A stretch of DNA of 5,448 nt. Origin: DATEAV01 sp964513155. GTDB lineage: Bacteria; Chloroflexota; Anaerolineae; Anaerolineales; E44-bin32. The stretch is taken from contig CAZEMA010000136.1 of the NCBI GenBank assembly GCA_964513155.1, positions 1 to 5,448 of the forward strand, written 5' to 3'. The notes beneath the pieces are model-generated. The model worked only from the letters and a program-made list of their open reading frames with translations. It did no database searches and was not told the DNA's origin. The stretch's first letter is position 1, and each line of letters begins with the position of its first letter. Made by a program: the position numbers and the translations under genes. This document shows, in pieces, positions 1 to 5,448 of the stretch.

Positions 1-962
1 CTCAGGATCTGCCAGGCGACGGCTGACAGGCCTGCGGTGAGCGGGATCGTGAGGATCCAGGCGACGGCCATGTCCCGCAGGACGAACCAGCGCACCTTGC
101 TCAGGCGCTCGGCCGCCCCGACGCCCATGATGGCCGAGCTCATCACCTGGGTCGTGCTCACCGGCCCGCCCAGCAGGGCGGCGCCCAGGATCACGGCCGC
201 GCCGGCCACCTGAGAGGTGAAGCCGTGCACGGGCCGGACGTGGAAGATCTTGCCTCCCAACGTCTTGATCAAGCGCCAGCCGCCTAGGGAAGTGCCGAGC
301 GCAATGGCCGCGGCGCTGGCGGCAATCACCCAGATCGGTACATAGAAACGGTCGAGATAGCCGGCAGCGAGCAGGCCCATCGCAATGACGCCCATCGTCT
401 TCTGGGCGTCGTTGGTGCCGTGGCTAAGCGCCAGGCCGACGAGGGTGACGACTTGCAGACGGCGAAACACCCCATTGACGCTCGGCGGCGACTTGCGGAC
501 AGCGAAGAGGGTCAGGCGCATGAAGATGAAGCCAGCGATAAGCCCGAGCGCCGGTGAGATCAAAAGGGCCAGGATGATCTTGACCAGGCCCGGCACGCGG
601 ACGACGCCCAGGCCATTCGAGAGGATTGCCGCCCCCAGCAATCCGCCAATCAAGGCATGCGATGAAGATGAGGGCAGGCCGATGTACCAGGTGATGAGGT
701 TCCACACGACGGCAGCGAAGAGGGCGGCCGTCACCACCGCGACGTCAATGGCTTCGTCGTGGAGCAAACCCTCGCCGACTGTGGTCGCGACGGCCACGCC
801 GAACACAAATGGACCGAGGAACTCGCATACAGCCGCCGTGAGCAGGGCCAGTCGAGGGCGCATGGCGCCGGAGGTGATCACGGTGGCGACGACATTCGAG
901 CTGTCGTGGAGGCCGTTGAGGAAGTCGAAGGTCAGGGCAAATGCCAGGAGGACAAAGATCAT
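1..962 (-). CDS. pit: PiT-family inorganic phosphate permease (3' end cut by window edge)
   Basis: Integral membrane low-affinity phosphate transporter of the PiT family, which moves (metal-)phosphate across the cytoplasmic membrane using an ion gradient. The reading frame opens at ATG 962-960 and stays open to the window edge. It gives 320 residues, close to the usual length of short bacterial PiT proteins, so only a short C-terminus is missing. Both halves of the inverted duplication show their signatures: NGLHDSSNVVAT at about residues 16-27 and SHGTNDAQKTMG at about 180-191. Other typical blocks are GLPSSSSHALIGG (95-107) and GGPVSTTQVMSSAIMGVGAAE (265-285, here only named by position and key S/T residues). 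Hydrophobic segments fill most of the chain, with a basic cytoplasmic stretch near 153-168. The start is fixed by an in-frame TGA at 992-990 with no other start codon between. No clear Shine-Dalgarno is seen. PiT genes often sit beside a PhoU-like (DUF47) gene, but none lies immediately upstream here. Confidence 0.93.
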   Translation of the reverse strand, partial: MIFVLLAFALTFDFLNGLHDSSNVVATVITSGAMRPRLALLTAAVCEFLGPFVFGVAVATTVGEGLLHDEAIDVAVVTAALFAAVVWNLITWYIGLPSSSSHALIGGLLGAAILSNGLGVVRVPGLVKIILALLISPALGLIAGFIFMRLTLFAVRKSPPSVNGVFRRLQVVTLVGLALSHGTNDAQKTMGVIAMGLLAAGYLDRFYVPIWVIAASAAAIALGTSLGGWRLIKTLGGKIFHVRPVHGFTSQVAGAAVILGAALLGGPVSTTQVMSSAIMGVGAAERLSKVRWFVLRDMAVAWILTIPLTAGLSAVAWQIL

Positions 963-1004
963 CGGTGAATCGGCTCGATCGGGCTGGAGTCAGGACAGGG
1001 CCGA

Positions 1005-1033
1005 AGGATACCAGGGCGGGAACTTCATGTCAA
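1005..1033 (-). promoter_or_regulatory. Sigma-70-type promoter for the phosphate permease gene
   Basis: Read on the minus strand, a perfect -35 hexamer TTGACA (1033-1028) is followed by exactly 17 bases and then TATCCT (1010-1005), which matches the -10 consensus at four of six positions including the key first A-T pair and final T. Transcription would start near 998 and leave a leader of about 36 bases before the ATG at 962. The -35 box is formed by the last two sense codons of the DppC-type permease (Leu-Thr) just before its TGA. This is a sequence match only; no transcription data are available. Confidence 0.6.
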
Positions 1034-1837
1034 CTTGGCTTCCTCGGTGATGCCACGCGCGGCCAGGTAGCTGCCCAGGCTGTGGACCGCCAGGATGGTA
1101 AGGCTGATGACAGCCCCGGGGATGAGCGCCAGCCACGGGGCCTCGATGAGGGTGGTCCGGCCCGCGTTCAACATGGCACCCCACTCCGGAAGGGACGGGT
1201 CGCCCGCCAGGCCGAGGAAGGAGAGCGTGGTCGTCCCCATGAAGGCCCAGGCGAAGTGAATGGTGGCCAGGGAAAGCAGGGTGCCGCGGGCGTTGGGGAG
1301 GAGGTGCCGCAAGGCGATGCGACCTCGGCCAGCGCCCAGGGCGGCCGCGGCGGCCACATAGCCGCTCTCGCCGACCTGCAGGAGCGCGGTTCGAGCCATG
1401 CGGGCGAAGCCCGGGGCGCCTCCCAGACCCACGGCCAGGATGACGGCCGGGAGGCCCCGGCCCATCCCTGCCACCAGGATTAGCGCCAGGAGAAGGCCAG
1501 GGATCGCCAGCGCCGAGTTGGCCGCCCACAGGATGAAGCCTTCGAGCCAGCCGCGGAACGAGGCAGCCACCAGGGCGGCGGCTCCTCCGATGAGGATGGT
1601 CAGGCAGGCGGAGGCCAGCGCCGCGCCCAGGCTGATGCGTCCGCCCCACACGAGCCTTGACCACACATCCCGGCCGAGGCCGTCGGTCCCGAGCCACTGC
1701 GGTGGCTGCGGAATCGAGAGGGCAGGGCCCACTGGTTGGATGGGATCGTGGGTGGCAAGCAGCGGGGCCAGGAGCGTCGCCAGGATGACGACGAGAAGCC
1801 AGATGCCCGAGAGGACCACCGAAGGTCTGGTCTTCAC
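1025..1837 (-). CDS. dppC: DppC-type ABC transporter permease (peptide/nickel/oligosaccharide class)
   Basis: Second transmembrane subunit of a Dpp/Opp-class ABC importer, 270 residues, within the family's usual 270-300. The N-terminal hydrophobic segment (about 8-28) is followed by the family block LGTDGLGRDVWSRLVWGGR (49-67), characteristic of DppC/OppC. Four or five more hydrophobic segments follow. The cytoplasmic EAA loop, which docks on the ATPase, is at 160-182 (YVAAAAALGAGRGRIALRHL, then LPN). SFLGLAGDPSLPEWGAML (206-223) matches the conserved periplasmic stretch before the last helix. The start is GTG (1837-1835), overlapping the preceding permease stop by four bases (GTGA), and a GAGG Shine-Dalgarno lies about six bases upstream. 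The C-terminus (HSLGSYLAARGITEEAKLT) lacks the GDxLRDxLDPR-like ending common in this family. The substrate cannot be told from the permease, so the dpp name marks family only. Confidence 0.93.
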   Translation of the reverse strand: MKTRPSVVLSGIWLLVVILATLLAPLLATHDPIQPVGPALSIPQPPQWLGTDGLGRDVWSRLVWGGRISLGAALASACLTILIGGAAALVAASFRGWLEGFILWAANSALAIPGLLLALILVAGMGRGLPAVILAVGLGGAPGFARMARTALLQVGESGYVAAAAALGAGRGRIALRHLLPNARGTLLSLATIHFAWAFMGTTTLSFLGLAGDPSLPEWGAMLNAGRTTLIEAPWLALIPGAVISLTILAVHSLGSYLAARGITEEAKLT

Positions 1838-2784
1838 GCCTGCCCTCGGAGTCTGGGGTCGAGCGCCAGGGCGGAGGCGTCTGCCAGCACGTGGCTGGCT
1901 GTGTAGACCAGTGCAGCCAAGGCAACCACACCCTGGGCGACGGGGAAGTCACCTTGGAGGATCGCCGCCACCAGGAGCCTTCCGAGGCCGGGACGCGAGA
2001 AGACCGTCTCGGTAACGACCGTGCCGGTGAACAGGTAGGCGGCTTCGAGGGCCGTCAGCGAGACGGCAGGTGGCAGGGAGGGGCGCAGCGCGTGCCACAG
2101 CAGCCGGAGGCCTGCCGGCAGCCCGCGGGCGCGGGCGGCCAGGATGTACGGGGCATGCAGGCTCTCTCGCAGCCCCGCTTCGACGACACGGGCGATCGCG
2201 CCGGCAGAGGAGAAGCCGAGCACAGCTGCCGGAAGCAGGAGGTGGCGAAGGCCCGCCAGTCCCGCATTCGGCAACGGCCCACGCAGGATACCGAAGACGA
2301 GAAGCGCCAAGATGCCGGTGAAGGCCACCGGCAGGGAGGTGGCCAGATTCGCCAGACTGGAGGAGAGTGCGCCAACCGGAGACCGGTCATACCAGGCCGC
2401 GGCCACACCGAGGAGCAAGCCAAGAACCACCGCCAGCGCGAATCCGGCTGTGGCGAGCTGTGCCGTCGCCGGCAACTGCTCGGCGATGATCGTCGTCACC
2501 GGCCGATCGGTGTAGAAGGAATCCCCAAGGTCGCCGCGGGAGAGGGCCGACAGAAACCCCAGGTACTGGGCCAGGAACGGCCGGTCGAGGCCGTGGTCGT
2601 GGCGGTAGGCCTCGGCCTGGGCCGGCGTGGCCAGACCCTGGGCGAGAAGGGCTGCCACCGGGTCGCCCGCCCCAAGGCGCAAGCCGAAGAACGTCAGGCT
2701 GACCGCGGCCCAGGCCGTCACCAGGCCGGAGGCAACCCGCCGGGCTAGGGCGCCAAGCGCAGATCGATCAGTAGTGGATACCAT
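1834..2784 (-). CDS. dppB: DppB-type ABC transporter permease (peptide/nickel/oligosaccharide class)
   Basis: First transmembrane subunit of the importer, 316 residues, a normal length for DppB/OppB. It shows the family order. A basic residue pair (RR, 15-16) precedes the first membrane segment, followed by LRLGAGDPV (35-43). A periplasmic region contains YRHDHGLDRP (60-69), YLGFLSALSRGDLGDSF (74-90) and the motif TERLPAT-like AEQLPATAQL (101-110). The EAA loop is PYILAARARGLPAGLRLLWH (212-231), continuing ALRPSLPP. ETVFSRPGLGRLLVAAI (259-275) follows, and the chain ends ALDPRLRGQA. The ATG at 2784 lies inside the end of the binding-protein gene, a 40-bp overlap. The next in-frame start candidate, GTG at 2721, would remove the basic residues and cut into the first helix, so the upstream ATG is preferred. 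No strong Shine-Dalgarno precedes it, so coupling to upstream translation is likely. Substrate unknown. Confidence 0.93.
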   Translation of the reverse strand: MVSTTDRSALGALARRVASGLVTAWAAVSLTFFGLRLGAGDPVAALLAQGLATPAQAEAYRHDHGLDRPFLAQYLGFLSALSRGDLGDSFYTDRPVTTIIAEQLPATAQLATAGFALAVVLGLLLGVAAAWYDRSPVGALSSSLANLATSLPVAFTGILALLVFGILRGPLPNAGLAGLRHLLLPAAVLGFSSAGAIARVVEAGLRESLHAPYILAARARGLPAGLRLLWHALRPSLPPAVSLTALEAAYLFTGTVVTETVFSRPGLGRLLVAAILQGDFPVAQGVVALAALVYTASHVLADASALALDPRLRGQA

Positions 2785-4340
2785 CCATCGGCGGAGAAGC
2801 GCAGGCCCTGCACCCGGGTGTTGCTGACGACGAGATTGACGTAGTCCCGGACCGGGAGGATCAGCGCGTGATCACGAACATAGCGGGCGAACTGGGTGTA
2901 GAGGTCGAGCCGGGCCTGCGTGTCGAGCGTGATCTGAGAGGCCGATAGGAGCATGTCGTCAACGGCGGGATCGTCGACGCCTGTCCAATCGTACAGGCCG
3001 CCGGTGGTGTAGAACGAGCGCAGGAGATCCGGGTCGGTGGCAAAGAAGTTGATGCCGATGGCATGGTACTGTCCCGAGGCTTGAATCTCCTTGAGGGGTC
3101 CAAAGCCGGCGGCCACCTCGAGGCTGACCTCGGCACCAAGCGTGTCCCAGTAGGCCTGGATAAGCTGAGCCACTTCTGGATTCTGCCCCCACGAAGGGGC
3201 AACGAGGTGGAGTGCGAGGGATTGGCCGTCCCGTGTCCGCACGCCGTCGTTGTCGTCATCGACCCAGCCGGCCTGGTCCAGCAGGCTCAAGGCGGCGGCA
3301 GGATCGAAGTCAGGAAACGGATACTCCGCGGTGAAGCCAAGTGTCACCGCCGACAACGGACCTTGCGCGACGGGCGAGTGCTCGCCGAAGACGGTCTGAA
3401 CGATCGTCTGCCGATCGACCCCGAGGGTGAGGGCCTGGCGGACCCGAACGTCATCCGTGGGCGAAAGCCGAGTGTTGAAAAGGAACTGCAGAGGTTGGCC
3501 AGGGATCGGAACCGGGAGCAGGCTGAAGTTGGCGGTGCCGGCCAGCCGGGCGGCCGCAGGCGGCGGGACCTCGCCGATGATGTCGACCTCGCCGCTCTCC
3601 AGGGCGAGGGCGCGCGTGGCTGGGTCCTCGAAGAAGAGGAAGACAATCCGGTCAATCTGTGCCTGGGACTGGCTGTAGATCGACGGCGCCCAGCCGTAGT
3701 CCGGGTTCCTCTCCAGCGTCAGATGATCGTTCGGGATGTACTCGACGAAGCGATAGGGGCCGGTCCCGACCTGGTGGAACTGGTAGTCGGTTGGGCCCCA
3801 CGCGCTCAGGGCGGTCGGTGAGGCCATGCCCAGGTAGACCTGAGCGAGCGAGTCAAGCAGCGGGGCATAGGGCTCGCTCAGATGGAAGTTCACGGTTACG
3901 TCGTCCACAACCTCCACAGTCTGCAATGGGCCAAGCATGGCGGCGGCCTTCTGCGAGTGGTTATCCGGGTTGAGGATGTATTCGATGTTGGCGCGAACGG
4001 CCTCGGCGTTGAAGGGGGTCCCGTCGTGGAAGACGACGTCCCGGCGTAGGCGGAACTCGTAGGACAGCCCGTCATTGGAGATTGACCATGTCTCTGCCAG
4101 GCCCGGGACGAATTCGCCGGTTTCCGGGTCGCGGAAGAGCAGGGTGTCGTACACCGAGGCCAGAGGGATGCCGAGCTCTGACGAGGCGTTGAGATGCGGG
4201 TCAATGCCGGAAGGCGCCAGGGTCAGCCCGTAGGTCAGGATCGTGGGTCCCGGGGTCGGGAAGGCGGAGCAGGCGCCGGACAGGCTGAGCAGGATTGCCG
4301 CGGAGGTCAGAACGGCGATGCGGCGATGTTCAGGTTTCAT
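2745..4340 (-). CDS. Family-5 extracellular solute-binding lipoprotein of a Dpp/Opp-class ABC importer
   Basis: Membrane-anchored receptor that captures the solute outside the cell and delivers it to the two permeases encoded next to it. It has 531 residues, the usual length for SBP_bac_5 proteins (about 500-550). Residues 1-23 form a lipoprotein signal peptide: basic start (KPEHRR), hydrophobic core (about 8-20) and lipobox-like LSGAC with Cys24 as lipid anchor. Family landmarks include GLAETWSISNDGLSYEFRLR (80-99), VVFHDGTPFNAEAVRANIEY (102-121), VGTGPYRFVEY (191-201), the DVRVRQALTLGVDRQTI region (297-313) and a late DPD (436-438) in the region where dipeptide binders place their ligand-contacting Asp. 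DDDNDGVRTRDG (361-372) resembles a DxDxDG calcium loop. ATG 4340-4338 overlaps the kinase stop by four bases (ATGA). No convincing Shine-Dalgarno is seen. Ligand class (peptide, nickel chelate or oligosaccharide) is not decided by these motifs. Confidence 0.92.
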   Translation of the reverse strand: MKPEHRRIAVLTSAAILLSLSGACSAFPTPGPTILTYGLTLAPSGIDPHLNASSELGIPLASVYDTLLFRDPETGEFVPGLAETWSISNDGLSYEFRLRRDVVFHDGTPFNAEAVRANIEYILNPDNHSQKAAAMLGPLQTVEVVDDVTVNFHLSEPYAPLLDSLAQVYLGMASPTALSAWGPTDYQFHQVGTGPYRFVEYIPNDHLTLERNPDYGWAPSIYSQSQAQIDRIVFLFFEDPATRALALESGEVDIIGEVPPPAAARLAGTANFSLLPVPIPGQPLQFLFNTRLSPTDDVRVRQALTLGVDRQTIVQTVFGEHSPVAQGPLSAVTLGFTAEYPFPDFDPAAALSLLDQAGWVDDDNDGVRTRDGQSLALHLVAPSWGQNPEVAQLIQAYWDTLGAEVSLEVAAGFGPLKEIQASGQYHAIGINFFATDPDLLRSFYTTGGLYDWTGVDDPAVDDMLLSASQITLDTQARLDLYTQFARYVRDHALILPVRDYVNLVVSNTRVQGLRFSADGWYPLLIDLRLAP

Positions 4341-5284
4341 AGATCACTTGCCAGGGCCATGGCACCGATCAGGCCGGCTTCGTCGCCGAGGGCGGCTGGG
4401 ACCAGGCGCAGACCCTCCAGGTAGTAAGGATGGAGGATGTGAGAGCGCAAGGCGTTCTGGATTGGATCGAAAAGAAGGTCTCCCATCTGGGAAACGCCCC
4501 CTCCTAGAATGAGGACCTCCGGGTCAAATGCATGCATCAAGCTAGCCAGGTGACAGCCGATCGCCTCACCTGCCTCTTGGACGACGCGCTTGGCAAGCGG
4601 GTCCCCAGCCCGGGCGGCCTCGCCCACCAGGGCGGCTGTCAAGCCAGCCAAGTCCTCTCCGCCCCGGGGCAGGGTGGAGGGCTCGCCGGAGCGGATGAGC
4701 TCAACCGCGCGGCGGGCAATCGCCGGGCCGGAGGCGAGCGCCTCCAGATGCCCCTGCTTGCCGCAACCGCAGACCGGACCGTTTCGGTCGAGTGTCATGT
4801 GGCCGAGCTCGGCTGCCAACCCGTGAAAACCCTCGAGCAGGCGGCCGTTGCAGATGACGCCGCCGCCGATCCCGGTGCTCAAGGTCAGGTAGAGGACGTC
4901 TTGCGCCCCCTGGCCGGCACCGTAACGCCACTCGCCCAAGGCGGCCAGGTTGGCATCGTTGCCGATGGCCACCGGGCAATGCAGCGCCTCGACGACAATG
5001 GCTCGGAGGGGGACGTCGTTCCAGCCAGGTAGATTGGGGGCCTCGAGGATGATACCTCGCCTCGGGTCGAGCGGGCCGGGTGCGCCGATGCCGATGCGCA
5101 GATCGGCGGGGGAGTCCCCGGCCACCTGGCCAATGGCATCGAGGATCCGGGAGATCACAACCTCTCGGCCCCGTGCCGCAAAGGTAGGGATACGGACCTG
5201 TGCGACGGGATGAGGGTCGTTGGCGACGAAGCGCGCGGCCCGGATGTTGGTCCCCCCCAGGTCAACGGCGATCACGTGGCGCAC
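4337..5284 (-). CDS. ROK-family sugar kinase (glucokinase / N-acetyl-hexosamine kinase type)
   Basis: Cytoplasmic ATP-dependent kinase of the ROK family, 315 residues, full length. The phosphate-binding DLGGTN is at 8-13. GIGAPGPLD (65-73) and NDANLAALGE (109-118, catalytic Asp110) follow. The second nucleotide-binding block is LSTGIGGGVICNGRLLEG (135-152). The sugar-contacting/zinc region is AELGH (158-162) and CGCGKQGHLE (172-181). GGGVSQMGDLL (261-271) and GDEAGLIGAMALA (300-312) are typical C-terminal ROK blocks. The protein begins at the conserved strand with no N-terminal helix-turn-helix, so it is an enzyme and not a ROK repressor of the NagC/XylR type. The canonical third cysteine of CxCGxxGCxE is His179 here. 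The start is GTG (5284-5282); an in-frame TGA at 5317-5315 bars a longer protein, and GTG at codon 4 is the only close alternative. No Shine-Dalgarno is visible. As first gene of the importer operon it may phosphorylate a sugar brought in or released. The exact sugar cannot be read from sequence. Confidence 0.93.
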   Translation of the reverse strand: MRHVIAVDLGGTNIRAARFVANDPHPVAQVRIPTFAARGREVVISRILDAIGQVAGDSPADLRIGIGAPGPLDPRRGIILEAPNLPGWNDVPLRAIVVEALHCPVAIGNDANLAALGEWRYGAGQGAQDVLYLTLSTGIGGGVICNGRLLEGFHGLAAELGHMTLDRNGPVCGCGKQGHLEALASGPAIARRAVELIRSGEPSTLPRGGEDLAGLTAALVGEAARAGDPLAKRVVQEAGEAIGCHLASLMHAFDPEVLILGGGVSQMGDLLFDPIQNALRSHILHPYYLEGLRLVPAALGDEAGLIGAMALASDL

Positions 5285-5291
5285 GGGGCGC

Positions 5292-5300
5292 AGTATATCA
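5292..5300 (-). promoter_or_regulatory. Extended -10 promoter element ahead of the kinase-transporter operon
   Basis: On the minus strand TGATATACT reads as TGn followed by TATACT, a five-of-six match to the -10 hexamer with the extended TG motif. The best -35 at 17-base spacing is TTCTGA (5320-5315), a weak match, which the extended -10 could compensate. The expected start of transcription, about seven bases downstream, falls at or next to the GTG of the kinase at 5284, implying little or no leader. This is inferred from sequence alone. Confidence 0.5.
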
Positions 5301-5311
5301 CACGCTGAATA

Positions 5312-5322
5312 GGTTCAGAACC
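5312..5322. repeat. 11-bp palindrome GGTTC-A-GAACC in the -35 region
   Basis: Perfect 5-bp inverted repeat with one central base, placed over the weak -35 position of the operon promoter, a position suited to an operator. The arms do not extend further in either direction. A 5-bp-arm repeat of this kind is expected a few times by chance in 5 kb, so only the location makes it notable. Confidence 0.25.
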
Positions 5323-5448
5323 ATGTAGGACAGTGACACGGGCCATGGCCGGCTGTGACTTCGAACCCCCCTCTTGGACTCCTTCCCCCTCTGCGCAGGC
5401 TGGCATGGGATCGGGCAAGCGCCGGACCGCGGAGAGGGCCCCTCGGCT
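5323..5448. other. Right-edge region without a supported gene
   Basis: I find no recognisable gene here. The stretch holds a 10-bp self-complementary GGCCATGGCC (5341-5350) and purine-rich runs on the minus strand (GAGGGGG- and AGAGGGGGG-like). Reading frames are open through to the edge on both strands but encode nothing family-like. It may contain the end of, or spacer to, a gene outside the window. Confidence 0.4.

Noticed and set aside
963..1024. Transcription terminator between dppC and the phosphate permease
   Set aside because: No stable GC-rich hairpin followed by a T run is present on the minus strand; only 4-bp arms can be drawn.
385..1050. Plus-strand open frame of 221 codons opposite the phosphate permease
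   Set aside because: The minus strand carries an unmistakable PiT protein with both signature motifs; the antisense product is Arg/Thr-rich with no recognisable domain.
990..1952. Minus-strand open frame of 320 codons overlapping dppC in another frame
   Set aside because: It is Pro/Arg/Gly/His-rich low-complexity sequence, a frame-shifted shadow of the dppC gene, whose own frame carries the EAA loop and membrane segments.
1891..2748. Long plus-strand open frame (285 codons) antisense to the DppB-type permease
   Set aside because: The translation is rich in Gln, Arg, Gly and Glu with no hydrophobic core or family motif. It mirrors a clear permease gene in GC-rich DNA, where antisense frames stay open by codon bias.
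3063..3821. Plus-strand open frame of 252 codons opposite the binding protein
   Set aside because: Composition is charged and repetitive with no family match, and it lies wholly antisense to a well-supported lipoprotein gene.
5341..5350. 10-bp palindrome GGCCATGGCC
   Set aside because: Flanking bases do not extend the symmetry, and such GC-rich short palindromes are common in DNA of this composition.
5355..5385. tRNA-like T-loop string GGTTCGAA on the minus strand
   Set aside because: The bases flanking the loop do not form the five-pair T stem (GGGGG would need CCCCC but meets TCACA), and no acceptor or anticodon arms fit around it.
5345..5448. Short plus-strand open frame from ATG 5345 to the window edge, possibly a divergent gene
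   Set aside because: Only about 34 codons are visible, with Pro/Ser/Arg-rich content, no Shine-Dalgarno and no family resemblance. It is not supportable as a gene.

Overview
This is a GC-rich bacterial window (roughly two thirds G+C by eye) in which every convincing gene lies on the minus strand, so transcription runs from the right edge to the left. The lipoprotein-type solute-binding protein, the GC content and the overall flavour of the proteins would fit a Chloroflexota (Anaerolineae-like) or other high-GC, Gram-positive-style genome. That placement is an impression, not a demonstration.

Layout from right to left. The right edge (5448 to 5285) holds no gene I can support. It carries a likely promoter with an extended -10 element (TGATATACT, 5300-5292) directly in front of the first gene and an 11-bp palindrome (5312-5322) in the -35 area. 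Then come four tightly packed genes: a ROK-family sugar kinase (5284-4337, GTG start); a family-5 solute-binding lipoprotein (4340-2745); a DppB-type permease (2784-1834); and a DppC-type permease (1837-1025, GTG start). Junctions one and three are 4-bp overlaps (ATGA and GTGA). The middle junction is a 40-bp overlap. This is a textbook translationally coupled operon. After a 62-bp gap, a PiT-family phosphate permease (962 to the left edge) follows on the same strand. It has its own good sigma-70-like promoter, whose -35 hexamer lies inside the last two sense codons of dppC. The phosphate gene is cut by the window edge but is nearly complete (320 codons visible).

How the genes work together: the binding protein and two permeases form the extracytoplasmic and membrane parts of a peptide/nickel/oligosaccharide-class (Dpp/Opp) ABC importer. 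No ATPase gene (DppD/DppF type) lies in the window, so the energising subunits must be encoded beyond it or shared with another system. A ROK kinase as the promoter-proximal gene suggests, but does not prove, that the imported solute is or yields a sugar or amino sugar that is phosphorylated in the cytoplasm. Phosphate uptake by the PiT protein looks like a separate transcription unit that may also receive read-through.

I see no mobile element, CRISPR array, RNA gene or clear terminator. The region looks like ordinary metabolism and transport. The points most worth a second look are the apparently leaderless GTG start of the kinase, the promoter embedded in dppC, the Cys-to-His change in the kinase zinc motif, and the kinase-plus-ATPase-less importer arrangement.
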